Assembly (NCBI RefSeq): GCF_002575655.3
Contig: NC_053040.3
Span: 352,785,267 to 352,849,266 of the forward strand
DNA: 64,000 bases
Direction of reading: 5' to 3'
Origin: Aegilops tauschii subsp. strangulata
Taxonomy: Eukaryota > Streptophyta > Magnoliopsida > Poales > Poaceae
Within the stretch, counting starts at the first letter, position 1, and each line of letters opens with the position of its first letter. Of this stretch, positions 1 through 11,764 are shown piece after piece. The notes under the pieces are model-generated. The model did not search any database, had not been told where the DNA came from, and saw only the letters and a list, made by a program, of their open reading frames with translations. Position numbers and translations under genes: made by a program.

Positions 1-1260
1 GGGATGGAGGGGCGGCCAAGAGGGGGAGAGAGGGGGGCGCGCCCTAGGGTGGGCCTTAGGCCCATCTGCGCCTAGGGTTTCCCCCTTTCCCCTCCAAGCT
101 GCGCCTTGGGCCCTAGTGGGAGGCGCACCAGCCCACTCAGGGGCTGGTCCCTTCCCACTATTGGCCCATGCAAGCCTCCGGGGCTGGTGGCCCCTCCCGG
201 TGGACCCCTGGAACCCTCCGGTGGTCCCGGTACATTACCGGTGACGCCCGAAACTCTTCCGGTGGCCAAAACCTCACTTCCTATATATTATTCTTTACCT
301 TCGGACCATTCTGGAACTCCTCGTGACGTCCGGGATCTCATCCGGGACTCCGAACAACATTCGGTAACCATGTATATCTATTCCCTATAACGCTAGCGTC
401 ATCGAACCTTAAGTGTGTAGACCCTACGGGTTCGGGAACCATGCAGACATGACCGAGACGTTCTCCGGCCAATAACCAACAACGGGATCTGGATACCCAT
501 GTTGGCTCCCACATGTTCCACGATGATCTCATCGGATGAACCACGATGTCGGGGATTCAATCAATCCCGTATACAATTCCCTTTGTCAATCGGTATGTTA
601 CTTGCCCGAGATTCGATCGTCGGTATCCCAATACCTCGTTCAATCTCGTTACCGGCAAGTCACTTTACTCGTTCCGTAATGCATGATCCCATGACTAACT
701 ACTTAGTCACATTGAGCTCATTATGATGATGCATTACCAAGTGGGCCCAGAGATACCTCTCCGTCATACGGAGTGACAAATCCCAGTCTCGATTCGTGCC
801 AACCCAACAGACACTTTCGGGGATACCTGTAATGCACCTTTATAGCCACCCAGTTACGTTGTGACGTTTGGTACACCCAAAACATTCCTACGGTATCCGG
901 GAGTTGCACAATCTCATGGTCTAAGGAAACGATACTTGACATTAGAAAAGCTCTTAGCAAACGAACTACACGATCTTGTGCTATGCTTAGGATTGGGTCT
1001 TGTCCATCACATCATTCTCCTAATGATGTGATCCCGTTATCAATGACATCCAATGTCCATGGTCAGGAAACCATAACCATCTATTGATCAACGAGCTAGT
1101 CAACTAGAGGCTTACTAGGGACATGTTGTGGTCTATGTATTCACACATGTATTACGGTTTCCAGTTAATACAATTATAGCATGAACAATAGACAACTATC
1201 ATGAACAAGGAAATACAATAATAACCATTTTATTATTGCCTCTAGGGCATATTTCCAACA
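1..1260 (-). mobile_element. Angela/WIS/BARE1-type Copia LTR, truncated by window edge
   Basis: The stretch is the outer part of a long Copia LTR in reverse orientation. It ends at 1260 with the terminus that reads TGTTGGAAATATGCCCTAGA on the minus strand, and it aligns along its length with the two LTRs at 22473-24223 and 29316-31067. The DNA beyond 1260 is not the polypurine tract seen beside the 3' LTR at 24224, so 1260 is an outer edge: either the 5' LTR edge of an element lying to the left of the window, or a solo LTR. It has no coding capacity. Confidence 0.9.
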
Positions 1261-2056
1261 GTAAGAATGCGCCAAGGAAAGGCCGAAAGTCACAACGGCC
1301 TAGAAGTTGGCCCTACTACAGAATGCGCCGAGAAAAGGCCGAAAGAAATACCGGTGGCATATTGGTCCATATCTATAATGGGATGCTAACAGGCCGAAAG
1401 AAGGTCAGGCCGTAATTGAGCCCAAAGACGTAGTGGGCCATTGATGGGCTGGAACTGATGATGGGCTAGAAGTTGTCAAATCTAAAATGGGGCTTTGATG
1501 GGCTAATTCTGTGTAGCTCGTATGGGTCGTGGTTGTGAATGGGCCTGGCGCAAGTAGGCCGCTAATGGGCCGGTCCGCTTATTTTGACTCGCCTGGCCTT
1601 TTAACCTGAATGGGCCACTGTTGGACCGTGCCACATGTTGACTTATCATAGGCGTGTCCTGTCCATTGGCTGGATGACATCTGTCCCAAGGCTGTGTTGA
1701 CACGTCGATCCTCCGGCGAATCAGAATTTTACACATGGAAAATCCCCATTGGTCAGGGCTATTAACGGGTTATCAGATCCAAACCGGAACCCGATAGCTT
1801 AGCGGTGACCCGTTACGATGGATACCACGTGTCGGTTACCCTTGACGAAAGCACTTCTATGATGCGCCATTTATCGTCATGGAAATGGACACTTCCATGA
1901 TGATAATTTTGGTATTGTCATGGAACACTTCTACAATAACACAGGTATGACTATCTTGATTCTGTCATAAAATCGTCATGCATGTACATGCATGACAGAA
2001 AACGTGACCTACTGTGACAAACACGTATCATCACGGAAGTGTATTTTTTTGTAGTG
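1261..2056. mobile_element. CACTA transposon terminal fragment
   Basis: The right end reads TTTTTTTGTAGTG, the complement of a CACTACAAAAAAA terminus, at 2044-2056. Inside it are short repeated subterminal motifs (GACACTTCCATGATGATAAT, CATGGAACACTTC) and two copies of GAATGCGCC..AAAGGCCGAAAG near 1266 and 1321. The left end is cut by the LTR at 1260. It sits in the gag gene of the neighbouring Copia element, so it inserted there. No transposase is visible in this piece. Confidence 0.75.
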
Positions 2057-2821
2057 TGTCCTTTCTGCTTGCAGTAGAAACATTCAGTCTCTTTAGAGGC
2101 TCCGCCCTTCTTCTTCTTCTTCGACTCGGTCTTACAGGCTTCATTAGATTTCTTCTTCTTGGACTTGCCCTTCTTCTTGAAACTGGTGGTCTTGTTGACC
2201 ATCAACACTGTTTTGTTCTTCTGCATTCTAGCTTCCGCGGTTTTGAGCATAGCAAACAACTCGTTTGCACTTTTCTCCATCCCATTCATGTTGTAGTTCA
2301 TGATAAAGCCATCGTAAGATGGGGGAAGTGAAGCAAGCACAATATCTGTCCTGAGTGTTGGAGGATTTCCAAATTCCAGAGAAGCCAGTCTATCAACATA
2401 GCCCACAAGCTTTACTATATGCTCACTCATTGAGCAACCCTCTTTCATCATGCATTCAATCAAGGCCTTGGTTAATTCAAAATGTCCGGTCCTTGCCTGC
2501 TTCTTTGACAAAACGTCCAGTGACCCAATTATGAATTGAGTAGTAGATTGTTCAAAACGCTCATGTAGTTTAGGATCCATGCAAGTTAACATGAGGCACT
2601 GGACTGAATCATAGTCATCACTACCAGAAGTGTAAGCAGCAACTTCTTCTGGTGTTGCATCCTTTTCAGGAGCATCACCTAGGGGCTGATCCAGCATGTT
2701 CTCCTTCTTAGCACTCCTAGAACAAATCTCAGGTTCCGAATCCAATCTGCATAGTTTCCACCATCGCAGCCAACTTTTCTTTCTCTAACATAGGGGCTAA
2801 GTTGAACATATTGTGAGCCAT
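2057..2821 (-). pseudogene. Copia gag (UBN2-type, CCHC zinc knuckle), frameshifted and truncated
   Basis: Gag forms the retrotransposon capsid and packages its RNA. The start at 2821 gives MAHNMFNLAPMLEKEKLAAM and then fails after about 29 codons near 2740; the next frame carries the rest, so there is an early frameshift. The middle shows the gag/UBN2 pattern, including FELTKALIECMM and ANELFAMLKTAEARM, followed by a lysine-rich stretch and the zinc-knuckle start CFYCKQKGH. The knuckle is cut before its last cysteine by the CACTA terminus at 2056. An open frame appears to run on to 1951, but its last 26 residues are CACTA sequence. Domain assignment is firm; it cannot make a full gag. Confidence 0.85.
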
Positions 2822-4228
2822 TTACCTGCAACGATAGACACAAAATTCATTTAGACATTTATTCATAATTAAACATTGCACTTCTAAAATTAATATCTCT
2901 CATAATTAACATTGAGTGATTCAAATCCAAATCTAGTTCTCAGTCATTGATGTGGACATCACTGATGACGAGAATTTGGACCGGTGGGCAAACTATTTCC
3001 GATCATATCACCATATGACCCTTGTTCATCTTTCGATGCTTTGTGCTCCGAGCTCAGAACGATTCTGCTAGAACTTCAAGATAACTGAGTGATATCTACA
3101 CACATGGTCGGACCATCTCCGTCTTACATCTCTCATCTCGTTTGAAATCATGTGGACATGACGAAGTCTGAGATGTTAGAATGTCATAGACAGTTGCAAC
3201 ACTGGGAAGAGCACCTTTTAACTTGATATTTACTGTGAGAGATCGCCCTAATAATTGACTACTGCGCAATCAAAGGGTGCAAACAACAAAGGATTAAACA
3301 TCTCAAGCAATTCATAAAAGCATGATATGGTATAGCTCTGGGCGCCGGGAATCTCTATGACCATCTTCAATATCCAGTTGAAGCACCGTGACGGCCCACA
3401 TTTCGTTGCCGTGGCAACCATTTCAAAAACGTTACCATGATGGCAATTTCAGAAAACATTGTCGTGGCGATTGTTTCAGAAAATGTCGTCCTGGCATCAA
3501 ATTCAGAAATTCTGCCGTGGCACAAAACTATAGCTTCTCGTCCCGCGCATAGTACACCTTCTCCTCGTCGAGGTCCTTCGTGTACGGTTGCCATCATCAC
3601 CTATAACATGTAGGCTATCTCTATGAAATCTACATTTGTGCCAATCTCGTGGCTCCAGCCATCATGTCGTGACACGCATGCCACTTAACATTACAACATA
3701 TAACCCTCTCATACATAAACTCATTCTCATGATGAAGGCTATACCACATCATGTGCATACCCTGCAAAACTAAGTTATACGTCCTCTAATCAGTTTTAGC
3801 AAAATTTTAGTTACGTGGTTAACCAGTTTAAACAAGTAATACTAGCTATGTACGTCCACAATTTAGGCGATGATTCTTGATGCTAGATTAAGTTTCGGGT
3901 GTGTGAAAGAAGAGATTTAATCAAAAGTCTCGCCCCCCCACACTAAACTTTGTCCAATACACGTGACCCCCTAGAAGATCATCCATCTTTGGCACCCTCT
4001 TGTGTACGCGACGGTTCACTATTCTCAAGTTCTCAACTATGGTGAAGCCCAAGGAACTGTTAGCAGATCATCTACAGCCAGACCTGATCGATTGTCAGAA
4101 CCTTGTAAAAGCAACACCATGAACCAACGCAACACTCGAGGGAAGCATAGCAAGAACATCAACCCTCATAATCACATGTGATCTAGATTGCAACTCGCAC
4201 CTACTCATATAATTGCTCATGATGCCAC
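2822..4228 (-). other. Copia untranslated leader with primer-binding site
   Basis: This non-coding interval separates the 5' LTR from gag. Directly inside the LTR the minus strand reads GTGGCATCATGAGC, resembling the TGGTATCAGAGC primer-binding site complementary to initiator methionine tRNA, with substitutions. The same sequence stands at the matching place in the full-length element at 29302-29315. I see no gene here. Confidence 0.7.
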
Positions 4229-6041
4229 TGTTGGGAAACATAGTAGAAAACAAAAAGATTCGCGCCTACGATCACCCAAGATCAATATGAAGATGCATAA
4301 CGAGTTGGGATCACGATCATTATCGTCACCGAGTTGCAGTGGAAGAAGAACTTGTCGATGTAGATCGTACTTGGAGTCCCTCGAACCATCGATGAATGAT
4401 CCCACGGACCGCCCATGAACAGACCCTCGAACCGAAGACCGAAAGCATGACCTCTCTACTTGGTTGCAAGCGTGCAACCTTCAAAATCCGGCAGTGCTTC
4501 GTCGTCCAGAGCTAATTGTCGCTGGAGAATTAGAGGAAGGAGATTAGAACCACATAGGGCTTCTAATTATGAGTGTAAGAGGGTTAGCCTAGCTCTAATT
4601 AGTCAACTATGACCAACTAGAACTAGAACTAGAAGAACTAGAGGAGGCTCCAAAACTTGTGTTATCTCAGAGGACAAAATCCCCTGGTATATATAGGTTG
4701 GAGGGGAGGGAGAGGAAAGTCACCAAGGGGGAAGGAGTCCCTCTTGGTGCATCGGCCAAGGGGGGGAGTTGGACTGCCTCCCCTAGTAGGATTCGGCCCC
4801 CCACACGGAAAGGGGGGCACCACCTCCACTTGGGCCTTTGTGGCCCAAGTTGCCTCCCACCTCTTAATGTTTTTAGGCCCGCTGATATTTAAATTAAATA
4901 TAAAATGATATAAATACTTTCAGACCATTATCTATATTTTTTACATCTCCGGAAACATTTTCCACCTATTTATAATTTATCGGTAACACCCGGTATTACC
5001 CGATATTCACCGAAACCCTTCCAGTGACCCCAAAACGCTTCCGGATCCTCTCAGAACAATTCAGAATATTCATGAAATAATTCCACAAATATAGTATCAT
5101 GACTCCCATCCTACTAACACTCAGCAGATCGTGATTGCCTTAATCTTGTGACCCAGTACGTTTGGTAACTCATAGACATGAACGAAAATGTTTGTTCAAT
5201 AACCGATAGCGGGACCGTAGACGTCCATATCGATCCCTATGAGCACATGAATGATATTCGAGTGAACCTTTGTTTATCATGTGATGTTCCCTTTGCGTCG
5301 CGATACTTCACAAAACCCAGGATGCATCAGTATCCTCCTGAGTCATCACCATGCATGCTCACTATACCGAAATCCTCGTTACCGATTTGTTCTTCTTTCT
5401 CGTTATTGTGTTCCGGCATCCCCGTGACAAAGTAACATGTGTTTGGCCAGATGATGATTGATGCCGTCACACCGAGAGGGCCCTAATAATATCTCTCCAT
5501 CGTCGGAGGAGCAAAATCCCACTCTTGAGCTATCTAGTCCCTTATCAAACCTTCCGATGAACCCGTAAGTTGTCGTTGTGATCACTATGTTACGGGTGAG
5601 CAACCCCAAAGCCCACCGTACGGTAAGAAGTGACTACAACACTCTCATGTTCTAAGGAGCAAAGTCACATGTTAACTTCCTGTGTTATTACAATTTATTA
5701 CAGATGATATTAACTCAATGCATAACAAACAAGATTGGGTCGATTCAATATGATCGTTCTTCCAACATGATAATCTCAATGTTGTTTCAGGATCATCATT
5801 ACACTTTATGATATCCTAAGATCCGGAAAACGTGATCACTAACAACACTTGAGCTAGTCCCAGAGGAAAGACTAGGAACCTTTTATTTAACCGTTTATTA
5901 TTCCACGCATGCATATGAGTTTTCCACTGAGTCGCATATTCCAGGATCATAGCAGTTATAGCATCGAATATAAACTCTATAATTATGAATATGGAAATAT
6001 AATAATACAAATATTATTGCCCCTAAGGCATATTTCCAACA
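4229..6041 (-). repeat. 5' LTR of the Copia element (1813 bp)
   Basis: The LTR has TG...CA ends: plus strand TGTTGGGAAACATAG at 4229 and ...CATATTTCCAACA ending at 6041. The outer end resembles Angela-group LTRs but most of the body differs, so it is a separate family. A TATATATA box for minus-strand transcription lies near 4685-4692. Confidence 0.85.
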
Positions 6042-6702
6042 AGCGCAACACAGCCTCAACATTCGCAAGGACGGGAGGCAGGTCAAGCAAGCCCTCTATC
6101 GTTTTGCCACCGAAAAGCGGCATGCCATCAGGGCGGAGATCACCAGGCTCCTAGCTGTCGGGTTCATCAAGAAGGTCGCGCACCCTGAATGGCTTGCCAA
6201 TCCAATCATGGTCCATAAGAAGAACATGTTCTGGCGCATGTGTGTCGACTATAAGGACCTCAACAAGGCATACCCCAAGGAACCGTTCCCTCTACCACGC
6301 ATCGACCAAGTCATTTACTCAACCGTGGGCTGCAAGAGGTTGTGCTTTCTGGACACCTATTTAGGCTACCACCAAATACGGGATGAACGAGTTCGACTAG
6401 GAAAAAACTTCTTTCATCACGCCTTTCGGACCTATCTGCTACATCACCATGCCCTTTGGTCTCAAAAACGTGGGTGCAACGTACTAACGAACCATGCAGA
6501 AGTGCCTCCATGACTAGATCAGAATCAACGCTGAAGCATACGTTGATGACATAGTGGTCAAGTCTCGCCAGGGCTCCAGCCTCCTTTCTGACCTCCAACA
6601 GACATTCAACAACCTGCACAGTTTCAGCATGAAACTGAATCCCAAAAAGTGTGTTTTCGGGGTTCCCGCGGGTCAGCTGCCAGGGTTCATAGTATCTCAT
6701 AG
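6042..6702 (+). pseudogene. Gypsy (Ty3-type) reverse transcriptase fragment
   Basis: Conceptual translation gives the N-terminal half of a Gypsy reverse transcriptase: AEITRLLAVGFIKKVAHPEW, then WRMCVDYKDLNKAYPKEPFP, LPRIDQVIYSTVGCKRL, LDTYLGYHQIR, and later the catalytic box AYVDDIVVKSR at about 6537-6569. The frame shifts near 6400-6540 and contains a stop, so it is dead. Left is cut by the Copia LTR (6041), right by the LINE fragment (about 6703). No protease, RNase H or integrase remains. Confidence 0.9.
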
Positions 6703-8090
6703 TAATTTTCTTGGCACTATCTTGCTCAGACACATGTTGGTTCCAAATGCTTTCCACAACTGCTTTGAAATCTTGATGCTCCAGCCAAAAGTTCTCAAAC
6801 CTAAAGAGCTTGGATTTGGGAATGTTCCAATAGAAATAACACAAGGGGTATGATCATACATAGGTTTGGATAATGGCAGGGCTTGAGTGTTGGGATAGTT
6901 GTAGGTCCAATTTACAGAAGTAAAGGCCCAATCTAGCTTCTTCAATAGGGGGGCATCCTGCATATTGCTCTGGGTGAAGGTTCTAACTTCCAGAGTAATC
7001 TCAATTAGGGCAAGTGCACTAATAGCTTAATTAAATTGCAACATGCTAGAGAAGTCACCAGAGCCCAAATTTCTGTTGTGTGGGTACCTGATATACTTGA
7101 AATCACCCATAACAATCTAGTCAGTGCCTCTAGGCATTTGGATGTTTTGAAACCAGTCAATGAATTCAATTTTGACTTTGGTATCACAAGGGCCATAAAT
7201 ATTTTGCAAGCTCCTTACGATGTTGTATTACCGAGAGGGCACAGAGATATCTCTCCGACACATGGAGTACAAATCCCAGTCTCGACCCATGCCAACCCAA
7301 CAGACACCTTCGGAGATACCTGTAGAGCATCTTTGTGATCACCCAGTTACGAAGTGACGTTTGATAGCACACAAGGTATTCCTCCGGTATCCGGGAGTTG
7401 CATGATCTCATGGTCTTAGGAATAGATACTTGGCATGAAGAAAGCTATAGCAATAAACTCAAGTGATACGATCGAATGTTAAGCTTACGGTTGGGTCTTG
7501 TCCATCACATCATTCTCCTAATGATGTGATCCCGTTATCAAATGACAACTCATGTCTATGGTTAGGAAACCTTAACCACCTTTGATCAACGAGTTAGTCT
7601 AGTAGAGGCTCACTAGGGACATAGTATTTGTTTATGTATTCACACTTGTATTTAAGTTTCCGATCAATACAATTCTAGCATGAATAATAAACCTTTATCA
7701 TGAACAAGGAAATATGATAATAACCAATTTATTATTGCCTCTAGGGCATATTTCCAACATATTTGTTAGGATCCGTGAGCTGCCAGAGTGGACAAACGTA
7801 AACCCGGCCGAGATTGAGAACTTTTTTTTGGAATAGGCATTCTCCTTGAAAAAGACTGTCACTCCAAGCATCAAAGGGCCCCTTGAGGCTCCCACATAAG
7901 GCACAAATTCAAATTTGTTTATTATCTTAGGACAGAAGTTCTTTAGGTAAGCACTGTCAAAATTTTCTCTTTTAGTTTCTTAAAGACAGATGACTGAGAA
8001 GGCTAATTCTTCAGTTGTGTTTGAAAGGGCCAACCATTAGAATTAATGTCTCTCACATTTCAATTAAGAATTTTCCAGGATCTGTTCACC
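6703..8090 (-). pseudogene. LINE (L1-type) apurinic endonuclease fragment, split by an LTR-like insertion
   Basis: Reading leftward from about 8090, the minus strand encodes the endonuclease part of a plant L1 ORF2: WNVR..NSNG, VICL.ETKRENFDSAYLKNF, and the segment RILTNIYGPCDT (split by the insertion at 7205-7759). Then come FIDWFQNIQMPR, KKLDWAFTSVNW, SDHTP-like YDHTPCVISIGT and LFRFENFWLEH. Reverse transcriptase is absent because the fragment ends at 6703. Several stops and frameshifts show it is inactive. Removing the insertion and one TATTT copy restores a continuous reading frame through RILTNIYGP. Confidence 0.85.
7205..7759 (-). mobile_element. 555-bp LTR-like insertion with TATTT target duplication
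   Basis: The insert starts TGCAAGC and ends ATTTCCAACA. It is flanked by exact 5-bp copies TATTT at 7200-7204 and 7760-7764. Its right two-thirds match the outer part of Angela-type LTRs, but the left end is not the usual TGTTGGGGAACG terminus. It is a short LTR family member or a solo LTR with a large internal deletion. It is non-coding. Confidence 0.75.
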
Positions 8091-8546
8091 GAGGATCTGT
8101 TCATTATCATAATAAAAAGGGAGACTAATGGGTGCCCATTTTGTCAGACCAAAGCAATGGGCAAATTCTCTAACTATGGGAATGTACTGTAAAGAACTCC
8201 TCAAACAAACAATTTGCAACGTGATCAGCAAAAAACAGGCAAGCCAAAGCATCCACATCAAATCACGCATAGAGATCACACTGATTCAAATTATTATTGT
8301 GGGTGTGCATGTGTGTGTGCGCGCATGCGTGTGCGTGCGTGCGTGTGTGTGTGTGTCTGAACTCTACAGTCATTCTATGTTGCACTACTAAGATAGCACT
8401 ATACTACGTATCCCGACAAGGAGTGAAGCAATATGAATCATGAATTGAATGTGGCAAAAGTAATAACAAGCTAAACTTCTACCCGCATCAAAAAAACTTC
8501 GATTGACGCTTCTCAGAACAGTGGTACTCTTTTATGTTCTTTTATA
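8091..8546. other. Intergenic stretch with (TG)n microsatellite
   Basis: It includes two nearby copies of GGATCTGTTCA (near 8090) and an alternating TG/CG purine-pyrimidine tract. No gene is recognisable on either strand. Confidence 0.5.
8302..8357 (+). repeat. (TG)n/(TGCG)n microsatellite
   Basis: An alternating TGTGTGCGCGCATGCGTG tract of roughly 55 bases, interrupted by a few A residues. Alternating purine-pyrimidine tracts of this kind can adopt Z-DNA. Confidence 0.9.
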
Positions 8547-8985
8547 GCATCTTCAGCCAGGTACCTCTAATTCAACCCCTCAAACGCCCGCGGCCGCGCC
8601 CGGTCAGTGACCGGGCATGTGCGTTTTGAGCACCTATTTGTCCATCTGCGCAGTCACAATCCTTATTTTCTTCTTCATATGTCCGGTCACTTGCACGTGA
8701 TTGGTGAAGATGAAGCGAGAGAAAGAAAACAATGAATAAAAAATGAGAAAAGGTGATCCGAGGTGGGGCCACGTCCTATGTGGCGGATTGATCGGGCGTG
8801 TCCGTGAGCCCTCATATCCTCCCCATATTTGAGATGGATATGAGGGTTCGCGGACAGCCCGGACATATAGGAAAGATATAACGGGTCCGGTTGGGTGAAC
8901 TTTTTGCTACTTTTACTTCTCTCTCCTGTCCGGTCAGTGGTCCCCGTGCCCGCCCGGTCAATTTGAGAAGTCCGGCTGTAAATGC
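8547..8985. mobile_element. Candidate MITE (439 bp) with imperfect terminal inverted repeats
   Basis: The left end GCATCTTCAGCCAGGTACCT and the complement of the right end, GCATTTACAGCCGGACTTCT, pair imperfectly for about 40 bases. The interior is rich in CCGGTCAGTGACCGG-type palindromes. No transposase is present. A convincing target duplication could not be fixed, so the superfamily is left open. Confidence 0.5.
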
Positions 8986-9555
8986 TCTCAGAGAGTGGCG
9001 TTCTTTTTTTCATAAAAGTAAAAGTGATATTTTAGTTAGCATACCTAAATGATTCGTTTCTTTGGAACAAGATTTTCATGGGCAAAGATTTCCTACGTGG
9101 TGTCCAAGAAAGATGACGCTTGCTCTACGTAGTCCCACGTACGTTGTGGGCCTGATGGGCCCCTGGAACAATCGTACAGCCCATGAGCGACAGAGAGATG
9201 CATGAGTGTGCACAAAAGTGGGCCCTCGCGCTGGAGCCACAGAGCCATGGAATCTCTCTCTTGGGGCTTCAGCTTCACTGCCGCCAGTGGTTGTTCGGTG
9301 GTTGTTTCCCGTGGGGTGCCATAACTACGTACAAAGGTAGTCACTTCCATATCTTTCACAAGATCTAAATAGCCTAAACAAACCAAGCTAGGCGAGATTT
9401 GCAAGCATAGCATAGGGTTGCTTGGACGCATCCGCGGCACACACCAGCGGGGAATGGCCAAAAGTGCCCATGATAAGACGCCCCCGTACCCCGCCATTTA
9501 TGATGAGTCGGGGACTCGGAGCGGGTGGGTTTGAATGTTTGCTGCTGGTTGTGTG
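8986..9555. other. Intergenic DNA, nothing recognised
   Basis: Open frames on both strands overlap each other and show no domain. They read as chance frames in moderately GC-rich DNA. Confidence 0.5.
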
Positions 9556-9567
9556 TACCTACACCAC

Positions 9568-9917
9568 ATCCGTGGCAAATTTGATCTATAGACGAAATCA
9601 AATCACAGAATAAACTATCCGTGAAACTATTTCACGCGGCGGATCTTTTTGTGTGACGCCCGACACGAAGGCGCCACACTACACTGTGCAACGCCTCACA
9701 GATAGGCGCTACACGGCCAGCGTCGCACCCGTGTGATCAGAAAATTACTAAGTCAGTGTGCAGCGCCTGAGAGCTAGGCCTAACTCCTAGGCGTTGCACT
9801 AGTGCGGCGCCTAGCTCCCAGGCGCTAGGCGCCACGGGTCAGCAGCGTGAAATAGTTTTACGGACAGTTTATTCTGTGATTTGATTTCGTATATAGGTCA
9901 AATTTGTTAAATTTGCC
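9568..9917. mobile_element. Small Mutator-like MITE related to the 18.7-33 kb element
   Basis: The two ends are inverted copies: left reads GACGAAATCAAATCACAGAA and the complement of the right reads TACGAAATCAAATCACAGAA, within longer matching arms. The arms resemble the TIRs at 18696 and 32959 (same GACGAAATCAAATCAC core). The interior repeats GCGCC...GGCGC motifs. A 12-bp direct repeat TACCTACACCAC flanks it (9556-9567 and 9918-9929) and is the likely target duplication. It is non-coding. Confidence 0.75.
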
Positions 9918-9929
9918 TACCTACACCAC

Positions 9930-11400
9930 CGCCGGCCGTACGGTCACTTGTAATCATGCGAGGTGAAGATCGATGGTCCTTCCCTGCCGAGGGAGGCAGC
10001 AGAGCAGAGCAGCCAGTGCAAGCTGGCGTGACTCGTGAGAGACCCGGGGAGAAAAGTCCATGGATTCGGTGTGGACGGGCGGGGCGGACCAGGTGCGCCG
10101 TCGCCGGCGAGAAAGCAGGCCGTGCATGCGCCGGTACGGACGCGGCACCGCCGGCCGTTAATTTACCGCCGCCCCGCGCGGCGTTCGTTATGAATCCTGC
10201 ACCGTGGTCGGTCTCTGCACGCTGCACGTAACTCCTAGTACGTGCGATCTGCTTCTGCGGCCGGCTTCTTGATGTGTGCATGCATTTCGTCGTCGTCGTC
10301 TCCCGCGCGCTGCGCACGTTTCATATGTGATGAGAAAGGAGAAAAGGAAAGGCTTGAGTAGCGGACAGCGCCTTGCCTTGTTCGCCGTACGCGTGTCCAC
10401 GTAGGTAATGCCCGGGCTGCCACCTGAATAGCCTCTTTTGTCTCCCACGTAGGTGGTGCATTTAGAAGCGGTCGCCACCAGACAGCCATCCGCGAACCAC
10501 CCTGCGGAAAACACTAGGCTCACACTCGTCCGTCGTCTTCCTCCTCTTCCTCTTCAACAAATAATCAACACCGCCAGTCGCCAGCGTGCGTGCGTGCTTT
10601 GGGGCCGTCCCGATCGATCGACACTGACGCGGGCACTGTGCCATGACTCGAGTGAATATTCGCGCCTAAAATTCAGTGCCGCGCTGATGGCGATCGAGTA
10701 CCTATGAGGGTATACTCTACAATATGTCGACTATGAGAGTTGGAGTACCCAAGCAGAAACAGGCAGATCAGGAGGTGATCATGGGATGACATGACTAGCA
10801 CGCACGACATGTGGGCGTACGCTAGTTGGGCGTGGGCGGTAGTACGCAATACGCCAAATTCGTACGTACCGGCCCGGGTATCCAATGCAAGTACGCAACG
10901 CATACGTCCAGGGCAAATAGCTAGCGATCGAGCTGTCCAGTGTCCACTCCACACATCCAAACCATATATGTGCCCGCCCAGCTCACCATCATGCAATTTA
11001 CTACATGCACTCGTTCGTTGGTCAGTAGCTAGGTCGACGAAAAGTACAGTCGTGTCGTGCTATGGGTAAAACAACCGGCCGGTCTCATAGCACAGGTCAA
11101 AAGTGCATGCATAATAGTAGCATCTATCTTTTGAACTTCGCAAAAGCAAAAACAAAAAACTAACATTTTCAATAAAATAGGAGTGGTAGAGAGACAGACC
11201 GGCCTCATTGTACGGTAAATTTGTTTTTTTTTCCACCATCGGCTCCGAATCTAGTCGACATGGTACATTCTGAGGGAGGACGATGAGACCTGCCTAGCTC
11301 GTGCACGTTTGTGTTACTATATCACTTTTACTAATTTTCAGTCGTCTGAAAATGAATTGGTCTCAGGTCGTTTTTTAGTCCGTCCGATTTCGCACAAATC
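9930..11400. other. GC-rich low-copy DNA, no gene recognised
   Basis: There are many overlapping short frames on both strands and none carries a recognisable domain. It may be upstream sequence of the candidate locus at 11.6 kb. Confidence 0.4.
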
Positions 11401-11607
11401 TTATCGCCTCGTTTGTCTTCAGTATCGTGTCCCCGGGGTGGTTCTGTCGGCTTTCGGGTTCGCGGGTCTGCAACGGGTATAGCCTTTTCGAATTTTCTAT
11501 TCAGTCTTGTGGGGCGGTGGCTAGGAGGGGATCGGTGGGGGTTGGCCGAGGTGGGGCGGAGACGGCGGAGGGAAGGCGAGGGGATCCTCCGGTGATTAGT
11601 AGCGGAG

Positions 11608-11764
11608 ATGGCGCGCGGCGAGTCTCCCCAGGGGGCTGCAGGTGGGAGAGATGCTGGCCTGGAGAGGAGCTTGGCGGAGCTGCCCCGTTGTGCGCGCCAC
11701 AAGCAAGCTCCAGTCGGTGGAGGCGGCAGTAGTCGGCGGCGCCGGTGGGGCTCATCCGCGCATG
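11608..11764 (+). other. Candidate first coding exon of an unresolved locus
   Basis: A GC-rich block opens with ATGGCGCGCGGCGAGTCTCC and stays open for about 52 codons. It meets a possible splice donor at 11765 (CGCATG|GTATTT). The translation is rich in Gly, Arg and Ala with no recognised domain. Downstream DNA to about 16.1 kb is T-rich and intron-like, with at least one more coding-looking block. I infer a possible host gene or gene relic; splicing is unproven. Confidence 0.3.

Larger units (their letters stand above)
2057..6041 (-). mobile_element. 5' part of a Copia retrotransposon
   Basis: Reading leftward from 6041 the parts are: 5' LTR (6041-4229), primer-binding site (about 4228-4215), long leader (to 2822), and gag (2821-2057). 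Gag is interrupted by the CACTA end at 2056. The remaining pol region and 3' LTR must lie beyond the CACTA, outside the window. The element sits inside a Gypsy pol gene that resumes at 6042. Confidence 0.8.

Noticed and set aside
2014..2331. 105-codon plus-strand frame opposite gag
   Set aside because: Antisense shadow of the lysine-rich gag tail.
6311..6844. 177-codon minus-strand frame
   Set aside because: Its first part is the LINE endonuclease and its second part is antisense to the Gypsy reverse transcriptase, so it is a junction artefact.
8302..8357. Functional Z-DNA or promoter element at the TG tract
   Set aside because: Only a microsatellite is visible; no adjacent gene supports a regulatory role.
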